Of a stretch of 64,000 nt of DNA, positions 12,082 through 22,607 are shown piece by piece (position 1 is the first letter of the stretch; each line of letters starts with the position of its first letter). Below the pieces are notes generated by a model. The model made no database searches. It had not been told where the DNA came from and saw only the letters and a list, made by a program, of their open reading frames with translations. Position numbers and translations under genes: made by a program. The stretch is taken from the NCBI RefSeq assembly GCF_023278565.1, contig NC_064672.1:8122001-8186000 (forward strand). Direction: 5' to 3'. Source of the DNA: Colletotrichum lupini. Its lineage: Eukaryota > Ascomycota > Sordariomycetes > Glomerellales > Glomerellaceae.

Positions 12082-13621
12082 ATTTAAAACGACGGATTAT
12101 TAATAATAAACGGGAAGCTCGTAGTGCCTAAAAAAGAGAACCTTCGTACTATAGTTATCTATAAAGTCTATAAGTAAAAGCTCCTCGCTTACCTAGGGCG
12201 TAATAAAGTTATAAAAATAATTAAGTAGCAATACTATTAGCCGGGCCTAACGGCGGATACTTACTAATATATATAGAACTATTATACTTATTACTAATTA
12301 TAAAAGCTGCGTAATAAGCCCCCGGGGGAGCTAAGGCTACTTTTAGTACCCGACTACCCGTAGTAGTATATTTTTACTAACTTTATAACTATCCCTACTA
12401 ATTAAAAAAGATTTAATAATATTTAAGTAGTAGTAGACTACCTAGGTAAGAGGGCGATATCTATTCCTTATTATAAAATTATTATAATAAAAGATATAAG
12501 CCGAATATTTTACGAACGGGTACTACCTATTTTCGGCTTATTAAAGACTATTATATTAAACCGAGGCCCCTAATTTATCTCCGATTTTTAGGGGGAACTT
12601 TATAAGATCTACGGGGTTAAGCTATAGCTATTAATAGCTAACTACCCCTAAATAGACGGCTAAATAGAGGTACTAAACTAGTATATCTTATAGTAGTTAA
12701 GACTACTAGTTAACTAATACTAAGATAACTAGAGCGATATACTACTTATAGTCGATTTTACCTATACTACCTAGCTTAGCGAGACTATAGGGCTATTACT
12801 ATATAAAATAAAATTCGGTCGTTAGCTACGGCTCTTTTTTAATTAATTTAAACGAACTTACTAATTTAGCTTTATAAAAAAAAAGCTAAACTATACCGAC
12901 GCGCAGCGTATAACTTAGGGAATATATAAGGCCTAGGAAACTATTAGGGGTAATATAAAGGTCGTTTAGGTATAATATAAAAAGTATACTAACTACTACC
13001 GGCGCCTAGATAACTTAAAACTAGGAGACCGGGTCTTTATTAATACCTCGTATTAAAAATCTACTAATATAAATAAACTATAGTAGCTATAGGCCGGGCT
13101 ATAGCTTATTATTAATACTAAATAAGGGGGTATATAGATTATAGAATTATTAATAAGTAGCCGGGTATACTTAGTTTTTTACCTAAGTAAGCTAAGAAAG
13201 GCCGCCGACGACTTATTACTTAGGTAGAACTAAGACCCGCTACTACTAATTATTAATAATAATAGTAAACTAGAATACGAGGTCTTAGAGGTTGTTAAAT
13301 TATGCTTATATAAGGGAAAACTATAGTACTAAGTAGATTAAAAGGGGTATAATATAGATCCGACTTAGTACGACGTAAAGAGCTTTAAATATGCGCTAGT
13401 AGCGCTCTAGGCGTTCTATTACTAATACTTAATTACTAAGGGCCCGTTACGGAACCTAAATATATAAATAAAAGCCGCTATGGTTAGTAATTTGCTACTA
13501 CTAAAGGAGGACGATAATATAATAATAGTAATTATAGCTATAGATTCGCTAGAATAAGGGGTAATTTAGAGGTTTATTTTTTTAGCGCTACGAATAGTGC
13601 CCTCTAGTATAAAGGGGGGGG
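12082..13621 (+). mobile_element. Gypsy-1 fragment 3: integrase and chromodomain, then polypurine tract
   Basis: The Gypsy-1 frame returns right after Gypsy-2 with NDGLLIINGKLVVPKKENL, the usual lead-in to integrase. The zinc-binding and core regions follow with many stops (QYYWPG near 12235). At about 13265-13450 a chromodomain is readable: KLEYEVLEVVKLCLYKGKLQY, then KGYNIDPTQY, then a FKYALVAL stretch. This marks a chromovirus-type element with a C-terminal chromodomain. AAAGGGGGGGG at 13611-13621 is the polypurine tract just before the 3' LTR. Confidence 0.85.
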
Positions 13622-13853
13622 TAATATTACGGTAATAAGTACTAGGGCCCTATGGGCCCTATAGCTTAGCCTCAGGCTGCGAGGCTAAGCTCCTAGTGGT
13701 TACGTAACGAGCTAGACCGCTGGGCCCAAAGGGCTAGCCTACTAGCTTCTACCTATTGTTCTATTTTTTCCCTCTTTACGTTAAGTCTTTAGTTAATTAG
13801 GTTAATATAGCAGCGTTCTGACCTGCCTCGAGTTCCCTTTCGTGACAATATTA
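13622..13853 (+). repeat. Gypsy-1 3' LTR
   Basis: It follows the polypurine tract directly. The ends are inverted (TAATATTACGG at the left, GTGACAATATTA at the right), consistent with a TG..CA LTR after RIP. The right end is a best estimate, because the 5' LTR lies outside the window. This stretch keeps many CA and TG steps, so it was hit less than the internal sequence. Confidence 0.65.
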
Positions 13854-13972
13854 TAATATAATAAAGAATATATATATTAAAAAAGAATATATTTAGATAA
13901 TAATTATAATTATTATAGTTATTTATAGATTAAGGGTAGGATTTTAATTAGGGTAGCTAGGAGGGATTTTTA

Positions 13973-14007
13973 GGGTGGCCGAATGGGGGGGGGTGGCAGA
14001 ATGGGGG
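13973..14007 (+). repeat. Two-copy direct repeat at the repeat/gene boundary
   Basis: GGGTGGCCGAATGGGGG is followed by GGGTGGCAGAATGGGGG, with one difference. It lies exactly where AT-rich repeat DNA changes to normal gene sequence and where the monooxygenase homology stops. It may be a rearrangement or repair scar. Confidence 0.6.
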
Positions 14008-15921
14008 TGTTCCGACTTACCTCGAGGGCTTCTGTACCCAATTTGATCTTTGGGGCATTATAGAGACGAATACGGAGATTGTTCGAGTTTCTCATACAGC
14101 CAATGGCCACCGCGTTTTTTTTCGCCGCTCTCCAGGTTTGGAAGTTGCAGAGAGCCAAGATGGAGAGGAGTCATGGGACTGTGATGCCATCGCCGTCTGC
14201 TCCGGTCTCAACAACGTTCCGTCCATCTCATACATCGAAGGTCTGGAGAACGTGAAGCATCTCCACTCTTCCGAAGTGAAGGAAAGAACGCAATTTGGGT
14301 TGAATACGTCTGTGATGATCCTAGGAGTCGGAGAAACGGCAATGGACCTAGCCCACCTGGCCGTAACTTCAGAAGCCAGGGAAGTGGTGATGTGTCACAA
14401 AGGTGGTTTCTTTTGCGCAAAGAAGGTACCTAACTTGTCTTCTACTTTGATAATGCGATTTGATTGGTCTAGCATAGATCAACGCTGATTATCACAGGTT
14501 GTTCCTTTACCAGTCGTCATGCAGGTTTGGAAGCCGGATCCTCACCAGAAGCCAGTCGACACAGCAATCGCAAGTTTCCTCGACACTGCATATCTTCCAG
14601 AGCGTCTTCAACACTCCAATCTGCTCTGGAGAGTGTACGACAAGACGTTCAAGGCTCTTCATTACCTCTCTGGCGGGACGGCGGCCGGCCCGGATCAGTG
14701 GGTCGGAGAGATTGAGGGTGAACGCAATAACGTTGACTCACGTGAGTGTTCTCCCGAGAGGAGATATTCTTCGCTCTTATGAATGAATACGAATAGTTCA
14801 AATGAGTGCATGGCTGACTTGCAAAGTGTTTCTGGTCAAGTCCGACCGCGCGCTGCCATATCTCAATGAGGGAAATCGGCCGCAAGACATTTTCTCTCGC
14901 ATCAGAGCTTTTGTGATGAATATTGAGTTGAAAAACACAAGTGGCAGAAAGATATTGACGGCACCTTGGCCATTGGCTTTCCGGGACGATGGGACTGTCG
15001 TGTTTCCGGACAGCAAGAAGCGTGAGCACGTTGAGGCGCTATCTCGAGTCATCAAGCCCGACTTGGTGGTCGCCGCAACTGGATATGTGCGTCGGTTCGA
15101 TTTCCTGGACGACGGTTACCCGGAACCCAGTGAGCTGGATGTCCGCGGGATCTGGAGGCGCGGAGAGGTGACTGCTGGTTTTATTGGCTTCGTACGGCCT
15201 GGCATTGGTAGGGCCCCTGTTGGTTGTTGTGGGTGTAAGTCTGCCGTGCTAACACCATCTATTCAGGAGCTATCCCGCCTCTCGCCGAACTACAGGCGCA
15301 ACTATGGGTTCTTAACCTCCTCCGGCACAAGTACCCTCAACAGATGGCGCTGCATGCTCCTGATGCCAGCCAAGGAGAGTCCAATGATGATGCTATTCCC
15401 CACTATGAGATCGACTACGCTCTCAAGGCTCGAGGCGGACATGACTTGTTCAAGAGCAAGCACGGTGTTGAACAGGAATCCTACGCATATCAGCTTGCTC
15501 TCGACATGGGCAGCGCGCCGACCTTTTCTTTTATGAAGCGTCAAGGATTCAAAGCACTTTTCACATGGGCAATGGGATCAAACTTTAACACCAAATTTCG
15601 TCTTATTGGTCCATGGAGATGGACAAAGGGCGCGCTGCCCATCATGCGCGGCGAACTGTTTGATGTTGTCAAGCAAACAGGGGGTGGTGTTTGTAAGTTG
15701 GTATCTCAGGCTTCGTGTGGTGATGCTTTCAAGCCCCTGCTAATCAATACTCGTTCTCAGTCTTTACGACTTACACCCTTCTACCCCTCTTGCTATTCGG
15801 TTCCCTAACTCTCCTTCTCCATGCCACAGCAGGTATCTTAAGGCTAGTCGGGATGAAAGAACGGGCCAACAAAATGCTTGGTACAGGCAACATTCCACGC
15901 CGAGAGGGGGATAACCTCTGA
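13999..15921 (+). pseudogene. Flavin-containing monooxygenase, 5'-truncated
   Basis: It resembles fungal FMO-type (dimethylaniline) monooxygenases, which use FAD and NADPH to oxygenate N, S or ketone substrates. Exons: 13999-14425, 14498-14741, 14827-15207, 15267-15692 and 15761-15921 (introns 72, 85, 59 and 68 bp). Homology begins at PTYLEGFCTQFDL. VMILGVGETAMDLAHL is the NADPH-binding Rossmann turn, and later KPDLVVAATGYVRRF is the FATGY-like motif typical of FMOs. The protein ends in a hydrophobic tail, TLLPLLLFGSLTLLLHATAG, that could anchor it in a membrane. The N-terminal FAD motif GxGxxG is missing, and there is no in-frame ATG before the NADPH motif. A stop lies near 13949 inside repeat DNA. 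Splice sites and frame are otherwise intact, so the loss of the 5' end looks recent. Confidence 0.82.
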
Positions 15922-16394
15922 CAAGTGCTGAAAAGAAGTTAGGCCCCAGCGCGCACCAGACAAGTTGGTCAGACTGAGCAGTATTGAGAAATGCGTTACT
16001 TTTGCTATTTTGAATAAACACGGAAGGCTTTGGTGAGAGATTGGCTCGCTTGATTGCAAGATAGAATGTCGGATTTGATAACTTGAGCTGGGTTGATCAA
16101 GTTCCCCACGCAGTGAGGTATCACTAAGGTACGCTGAATTTACAGGGTCTTCGTTCTGAACTTCTGATGTTCCGGCGACTAGTTGATCAAGTGCCCCGCG
16201 CGGGGTACCTGGACGGCCTGTTATTCTTAGTCCCTTCCATGGAAGCTGGCACCAAGCCGTCGATTGGTGGCGACCGAGTTTCCCGATAACGATAAGGCCG
16301 CTAATTGACGCTTCGCTCATAAACATTTTTTTTTCTCGCGACAGCTTCGCTTGGACGAAACCTTTAGCCCGGTAAAGCCTATCCAGTCGCAACC
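15922..16394. other. Intergenic region between the monooxygenase remnant and TRM6
   Basis: About 470 bp with no supported gene. It holds a 20-base near-repeat, GTTGATCAAGTKCCCCRCGC, at 16092-16111 and 16182-16201 on the same strand, each containing the palindrome TTGATCAA. The TRM6 promoter must lie here. Confidence 0.5.
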
Positions 16395-18335
16395 ATGCAC
16401 CACGTTGTCCAACCGCACCAATGGGTGTCTCTGAAGTTGCTTTCAGAAGATACGAAGGTGCTGCAGATTGTACCTAATACGTAGGTTCATCAAGTAGACA
16501 TTTGATGTGACGACAGCTAACCTCTTTTCTTTTCTGCTCCCAGCACGATTTCACTGGGTAAACTCGGCTCGTTCCCTAGCAACCTCATCATTGAGCGCCC
16601 ATTTCACATCACCTACGAGATCCAAGATAGACGGGATGGCGAGAACTTTAACAGACTGCGAGTCGTCTCTACGAGCGAGATTCACGCCGACGCCCTGGCC
16701 GACTTGAACGCCCAGAACACCGAGGAGGAGGGCACCACTCTTGAGAATGTCATTGCCGCCCCCGATGGCGCAGAGTTCGAACTGGTCGATCAGGAAAGCG
16801 GCAACGTAGTTGCCCACTCGCGACGTGAGATTATCGACGACGCCGCCCGCCAGACCTTGACCGCCGAGGAGATTGAGCAGCTAAAGCAGGGCAACACAGA
16901 CGCCGGCAAGGAGATCATCGCAAAGCTACTGCTGTCGCATACCGCCATTGACCAGAAGACGGCCTTCTCTCTCGCCAAGTACAAGTTGCTCAAGACCAAG
17001 AAGTATATTCGACGGTTCATGATACAACCACTTGACCCTCTGACGCTAGGCAAGTGGCTCTTGGAAGAGAAGGATGCGGGAAAGGTGCTGGAGATGCGGG
17101 AAGAGATGATGGGGCTCTTGAACTCCTGGGCCAACGTCCACTTCGGCGGCGTATCTCCCACGGACAAGCCTGAGACCGTGACGATTGATGGGTCTGGCAT
17201 GTTGGACAAATCCGAGATTGGAGGTCGGTGGCTTGTGGTGGAGGACACAGGAGGTCTTGTTACCGCCGCCATGGCCGAGAGGATGGGCATACTATACCCC
17301 AAAGACCCCGAAGAGGTCCAAGAAGTGGAGGATGCTACAGGTGTTGGCAAGGAAGAAGCCAATGGAGTCAAGCCAGCAGAGAACACCACCGCCACCATTG
17401 ACGTCGCCGCAACAGAACAGACACAGGAGACAAGCACAGAGACTGCAGTACAAGACCCAACAACAACAATGCCCGAGGAGGCCACAGCTGATGCCACAAT
17501 GACAAATGATGGCGAGACGACAAAGCCGCAGCAACCCCGACGAAGACACCCGCCCCGTCGCGACGACTTTGAAGCCATGTTTGCCCCTACCAACACCTTG
17601 ACGCTCATCCACCCCAACAGCCAGCCAAACCTCGCCCTCCTCAAATACTACAACTTTGACAGCACAAATCCAAACCCGCCTTACCCGCTTCATCCCCTCG
17701 CTACCAACCTATTGCCCATTTCATGGCTGCAGCTTTTGGAGCCCGAGGAGGATGTCACATATTCAACACCGCCCCCCGAGGTCTCGGACGAGGAGCTGCA
17801 CTCATGGAAGGCTAACCGGCGTGGTAACTACCACCGGAAGCGAAGACGTTGGGCGAGAACCCGCTACATTGTGGACTCGACGCGCGCTGGTGGGTTTTCC
17901 GGTCTCGTCATCGCCAGCACGATGGACACGGTGTCCATCCTCCGTCACACCTTGCCACTCCTGGCCGGTGGAGCGCCGATTGCCGTCTACTCGCAAAGCA
18001 TCGAGCCGTTGACGGAACTGGCCGATTGCTTCAGCATTGCCCGCCGCGCAGGCTGGTCGTCAAATCCTCCGGCCGAGGCAGCTGGGAAGTCTGTCCAGGA
18101 GTTGGAGCGATGGGAGGGTTCAGACGATTTCCCCATCAACCCGACTCTGCTCTTGGGCGCCAATGTCCAGACGAGCCGCGCGAAGCGGTGGCAAGTTCTG
18201 CCCGGTCGCACACACCCCATGATGATGGGGCGCGGCGGGGCGGATGGTTACGTTTTTACGGGTTGGAAGGCAGTTCCGGCAGAGGGTAAGGTCGAGGCAA
18301 GAGGCAAGTTCAAGAGGAGAAAGGTGGAAGCATGA
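16395..18335 (+). CDS. TRM6: tRNA (adenine-N1-)-methyltransferase non-catalytic subunit TRM6
   Basis: This is a Gcd10p-family protein, the RNA-binding partner of Trm61 in the nuclear complex that makes m1A58 in the T-loop of tRNAs, including initiator tRNA. Exons 16395-16480 and 16544-18335 (63-bp intron) give 625 residues. Joining them creates the continuous motif PNTTISLGKLGSFPSNLII near the N-terminus, which decides both start and splice; the ATG sits in a CAACCATG context. The central stretch SRREIIDDAARQTLTAEEI, then AKLLLSHTAIDQKTAFSLAKYKLLKTKKYIRRF, is diagnostic of the family. A Thr/Glu/Gln-rich low-complexity insert follows at about residues 230-300 and is probably disordered. The C-terminal half keeps the methyltransferase-like fold region (GFSGLVIASTMDTVSILRHTLPLL). 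Catalysis belongs to Trm61, which is not in the window. Confidence 0.93.
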
Positions 18336-18571
18336 ACAAAACGAGCAAGTCCGGATACTGAGGAGACGTTGACGCACCATTCGGCGGTGGTCGAGGGGAA
18401 AGACGAAAGAGAAAGGCTTGAATATAGATACCCTAGCATCCTCCTATCAAAGCCCATCAAGCTGTAATTGGAGTAATTGGCATCATCATATTGTCCTGTC
18501 TTATGCGCTTCAACATTTTCCCCAACCAAGGTATTTGCTTGTCTCTGGCGATTCTACTTCGACGACCGTCA

Positions 18572-19342
18572 TCACAACGCCTTGCCCATGAACTTTCTCT
18601 TGGTGAAGCTCAGCCACCATTTGCTCGGTTTTCCATCGCCGCCTTCTTCGTACACACGTGCCAGTAACCGGACTGCCAACTCTTGGCGGACCTGGGACAT
18701 ATACTGGCGGAGTTGCTCGGCGTCCTGTCTATCGCGCGGGGTCTCGTACATCTACATCAATTGTCAATGTCAAGAAATGCCACTGGGCCTCGGAAGGCTG
18801 CCGTACCTGGTTCAGGGGCCACGCCGGGTCGCCGGGAATGGCGAAGTTGGTATCGAGGGCCACGTTCATGACATCCTTGGAAGCATCACGCACGCCGGCG
18901 CTAGGCTTGATCTTGGTCAGACAGTCGCTGACGAACCAGATGCCGTAAACCAGAAGGCGGTCGGCGGGGCCCTGAAGCTCAAAGTTGCGGAAGAAGGTGT
19001 TGGCGCGGAATAGGGCGAGAACCTCGTCGAGGATGTCGTAGCTTTCGCTGTCTGGGTCGGGAGACTCATTGGCGGGCAGAGGCGGGTTGGGGAAGGGAAG
19101 AGTATAGGCCGGGCCGCGGGTCTTTGTGCGCAAGGGCAGCAGCGGGAAGTTGCCTATTGTGCGAGGGACGTTCGGGTCGGCATTGAACATGGAATTGTAG
19201 GCCTGGGTAAAGGTCATCATCAGCTCGGTTTAGGCGGGTTGGGGGAGTAGGTTGAAGTGTACGGGCTGTGCCAGAGCCTCAGAGACAGAGAGAGCTCAGG
19301 CGAGCTACCTATGGGATGGGCATCACACAGACATACCGGCAT
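18572..19342 (-). CDS. ARC18: Arp2/3 complex subunit 3 (ARPC3, p21)
   Basis: This is a subunit of the Arp2/3 complex, which nucleates branched actin at cortical patches. Exons on the minus strand are 19337-19342, 18807-19202 and 18572-18751 (introns 134 and 55 bp), giving 193 residues, the normal family length. The first coding exon is only ATGCCG. Joined to exon 2 it gives MPAYNSMFNADPNVPRTIG, the conserved ARPC3 start, whereas reading on from the in-frame ATG at 19220 gives an unrelated N-terminus. Clear family motifs are IGNFPLLPLRTK, DILDEVLALFRANTFFRNFE, GPADRLLVYGIWFVSDCL, ALDTNFAIPGDPAWPLNQ and the C-terminal PSKWWLSFTKRKFMGK. It is convergent with TRM6, with about 236 bp between stop codons. 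Confidence 0.95.
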
Positions 19343-21167
19343 CTTCAAGAATACGCCTGACCGAGCGCTCGGTGTCGTAGAATGTTAAGCTGGTCTTGAT
19401 GAGGATTGGTCGCAAATGCAGTTGGGAGACGTCAACTGACTGGAGATGGAGAGCAAGCGGCCGATGGTGGGGCGCGACACTTAGCTGACGGGGAGTGACT
19501 GACGTCCACCTCACACTGCTCCGAATGGACCTTGTGGCTTCTGAGGCTTGACGGCATCTACGGGGTGTGCTCCAGCCTCAGACTCAAGGGTGGGGTCCAA
19601 GATTTGTGGCGCAGCACTTGCCTGCAGTATCTCCATTCAATGGATCTAGAAAGACATGGAGCGTCAGGTGGATATAAGTCACGTGTATAGATCAATGCCT
19701 TCCGTGATGACTCAGGCATTTCCGGAGCTATGCGCAGCCACAAAATCGATGACATGGCTCATGCCCGGTACGTATTGCTGGAGGGGGCTGGTGCCTAAGA
19801 TCACATGACTTCGCACTCTCCGCGTGTCACAGTCTCCCGGTTGCATGCGGGCCAAGAGCACCAGGTAGTGGCAAGTCGCGCCCTTCCTTCCCCCAAATAG
19901 GTGTGAAGCCGATCAGGCGCGCGTGTTCTGGCCCTTTAGTGGCCGAGGGTTGCAGGTTGGCGGTGGAAGAGGAAGGAGAAGTTGGAGTCGCGGGTGGACA
20001 TTGAGCAGGCAGGCCGCAGGCACAGGCAGGCACCATCGCGATGGGGACGGGAATTAGGAAGGCTCTGACAAAACGGACAGTCGTGACGGGTCAATACCTA
20101 ACTCTGCACCTGCCCAGTTTTTGCCGCCACGCCACGGTGACCACACTGGATTCTGTCGGGTCTACCTACCTTACCGTCCGGCTGCACTGGGACACACACA
20201 AAAGTGACAGCGCAACAATCAAGAAAATCAACGAACAAAAAGTTGGAATATTTGACTCGCGCACCCGCGTTTCATTGCCCCTCCCTTCTCTTCCCCTTGT
20301 TCATGTTGCTCTCTCTCTCTTCGGTTCTTCTCTCCAAGTCTCGTTTCTCTCTCCCCACCGTACTCGTCATATTCAGCACCAATAAGTCCCGTTTTCTCTG
20401 CGGAGGACCGTCTCCTCAGTCTCGGATGGGAATACACCAGTAACCAAACATCCCGTCATCCCTCCCATACCCTTTCTTTTTCCTCTGCCTCGTGAGCCGA
20501 CAGCGACGGTTAAGCCTCAAACCCCTTGCAAGCACCGTCGATCTCAACAGATTCTAGACAAATCGGTACCCAGTCACAGAGCACCACTTCTCTGACCGTA
20601 CATCAAACTGCATACGGATATTCTCCGATCTCTCTGCGGATCCGGATCCTCTTTTATCTTACTCAACACCGCGTCGCGCACCCAGTTGCGCCGACTGCTG
20701 TCCGCCTCACCGAGTCCGTCATAAACATCCACCGGCCATCATCCTCACCTTTCCACACCCCCAAAAGCAAGAGAAGGGGCCATACGGAGTACTACCATCA
20801 TCCCCCCGTCGCGCGTCAGTGCCCCAAGGCTCCAAGCCCAAGGTTCAACTGGACACCAGGCCCACGGCGCAACGCAAAGGCCCCCCCTGAAAACCCATAC
20901 CTACTACCTACGTAGGAAGAGCCAAAGGGAGAGCGCCACAACCCGATGCTCATTTTAGAGTGAGACCCCCCCAATCACTATTCCTTTATTGCCATGACCT
21001 CGTTGTTTTCCTTCCATCCAACTCGTGCCCTTTCACCCAATAATACATCCTACCTGCATTCCTCTTCACCTAGATCCGAATCATGTTGACAAAACCACAG
21101 ATCGGTATTCAATAGCACCAGTTTCGCACGACAACTGCGCAACTTCTTCGACTCCTCCCCCGCCAAT
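19343..21167. promoter_or_regulatory. Divergent intergenic region of ARC18 and the 21168 gene
   Basis: About 1.8 kb between two divergent starts, so it must hold both promoters and 5' UTRs. The right half is pyrimidine-rich (CT runs near 20280-20350 and 20460-20500), typical of fungal promoter and leader DNA. TACGGAGTA occurs near 20784 and CTACCTACGTAGG near 20905. Short open frames here show no family likeness. Confidence 0.55.
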
Positions 21168-22607
21168 ATGCATCTCTCCAGCAGCGCCCCGACAGCCTCG
21201 TCAATGTCCTCGCCCGAGCCCATTCACGCAACGCCCCCGACCTCGAGTCCTATTCCTGCCATGCCCTCCCCCGCCAAACGCAAAAGAAGAGTTCGTGTCT
21301 TCAGGCCAGACGAAGGGTCTCTCTACGACCAGATGTGGGATCATGCTGGACTCTCCCTCTTCGTTCGTCCCATCTGCTGGACCGAGCTGCATGTTCAACT
21401 CCTCGATGCTAAGTTCGTTGAGCTTCCTCCATGCGACACGCCAGTCCCTCCTCCTTCACCACGCGGCGCCCCGGTCTCTCCGTCGAAATGTCACATGAAG
21501 CCCTCGGTTGCGGCCTCGACACTTAGCAGAGAACTTACGGCCATGCTCGCGCCCGGCTCCACAAGAACCTTCTATACAAATTCCGTCCGCACAATCATGT
21601 CCACCCTCTACCCGGGGAAGCTGTCGCGCACCCGAACACAGCTTGATTTGCACCTCTATTTCGGCGGTCTAGTGTATCGCGATGCCTGTCGCGTACAGGT
21701 TGCTTGGGATGCGATGCCCTCGCGCAGCGGCTCGATCGCCTCGTTTGAATCCGCGTCAACGCGACCAGCTGAATCCTTCACTGTTGTGCCGACGGGTTCT
21801 AATGGTAGCGCAAGCAACCTGAGCGGCGAACATACTGCTTACGCTCAGTCGCTGCCCGTCCTTGCTTACGTTGGCAAGATGCAGATCGCGGCGACACGAA
21901 AGAACATGTACCGCGTGATTCAAGGACCTAACAGATCGTACAACGGGCCGGTCGAACGTCTACAACAGTTGCGCTCCAAGATGTTTGTTCCCAGCAACCC
22001 GACGCACGACCCGTTGCTTGTGGGCATCATGTTGGCTATGGCGCAGAGAAGGTTTCACGGCGAACCACGGCCGTCAGCGAATAAGTGGGTTCCCTCACGG
22101 CCCATGCCCATCGGACTAGGAGAGCCTGAATTTTACGATGTGGCGGTACAGCTACTCACAAATGACAATGAGACATCCGAGTTCATCGTTTACAAGGCCA
22201 CGGTCACGGCAGATCTGCTTCGCAAGTTCCACGAGCCAACCAAGAACCCCCGTAAAGGGACCGAAAATACACTTGCTGAGAGAATCGGAGAGGTTGCATC
22301 CGAGGGTGGCATGCGCATCGAGTACACAAGAGTGCCCGTCTGGCCGATCCTCGGACTCAAGGAGAGATTGGGCAAGGCGCTTGGCAAGGACGTCGTGGGA
22401 GAGTTTGATGAGGACAACATCGAGACATGGGAGGAGGAAGCGGAGCCAAATCCCGACAAGCTCAAGCGACGAAGAGATCGCGAGGCCCTCGTTGAAGTGT
22501 TTAATGGCAGCTTCGAAGAAGAGGCTCCAGCCGACGGTATGCCTCTCAGTGGGAAACGAAGATGTTTAGTTGACGAGGAAAGCGGGCAGGTGGGCATGGT
22601 CGTCTGA
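21168..22607 (+). CDS. Conserved fungal protein of unknown function
   Basis: This is a single-exon frame of 479 residues with normal ascomycete coding character and no RIP. I recognise no catalytic family. The first 45 residues are Ser/Pro-rich and probably disordered, ending in a basic cluster KRKRRVRVFR (about 37-46) that could be a nuclear localisation signal. The middle (about residues 130-330) looks folded, with segments such as TRTQLDLHLYFGGLVYRDACRVQVAWDA and PVERLQQLRSKMFVP. Its middle and C-terminal half resemble uncharacterised proteins that I believe are widespread in Sordariomycetes. The C-terminus has a charged stretch, KLKRRRDREALVEVF, after an acidic run. The first ATG is used; an in-frame ATG 12 codons on (MSSPEP) is an alternative. 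A nuclear role is inference only. Confidence 0.75.
   Translation: MHLSSSAPTASSMSSPEPIHATPPTSSPIPAMPSPAKRKRRVRVFRPDEGSLYDQMWDHAGLSLFVRPICWTELHVQLLDAKFVELPPCDTPVPPPSPRGAPVSPSKCHMKPSVAASTLSRELTAMLAPGSTRTFYTNSVRTIMSTLYPGKLSRTRTQLDLHLYFGGLVYRDACRVQVAWDAMPSRSGSIASFESASTRPAESFTVVPTGSNGSASNLSGEHTAYAQSLPVLAYVGKMQIAATRKNMYRVIQGPNRSYNGPVERLQQLRSKMFVPSNPTHDPLLVGIMLAMAQRRFHGEPRPSANKWVPSRPMPIGLGEPEFYDVAVQLLTNDNETSEFIVYKATVTADLLRKFHEPTKNPRKGTENTLAERIGEVASEGGMRIEYTRVPVWPILGLKERLGKALGKDVVGEFDEDNIETWEEEAEPNPDKLKRRRDREALVEVFNGSFEEEAPADGMPLSGKRRCLVDEESGQVGMVV

Larger units (their letters stand above)
1..13853. repeat. RIP-mutated nested transposon block
   Basis: The block is AT-rich and extremely rich in TpA. 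CpA and TpG are almost absent over long stretches (the first few hundred bases contain none), while CpG, CC and GC steps remain. This is what repeat-induced point mutation (CpA to TpA on both strands) leaves in Pezizomycotina. All coding frames are full of stops, but transposon proteins are still readable with Cys and His changed to Tyr, Asp to Asn, and Gln or Trp to stop. Three elements are nested here and listed separately. RIP is much weaker in the last 230 bases, where CA and TG reappear. Confidence 0.93.

Noticed and set aside
14138..14488. Monooxygenase start at 14138
   Set aside because: The codon there is TTG, and homology continues upstream in the same frame, so it is not the true start.
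15844..16392. Minus-strand 182-residue open frame
   Set aside because: It overlaps the monooxygenase 3' end and the TRM6 promoter, has no family motif and no splice partner.
16790..17644. Minus-strand 284-residue open frame
   Set aside because: It is the antisense shadow of TRM6, produced by its repetitive Thr/Gln/Glu region.
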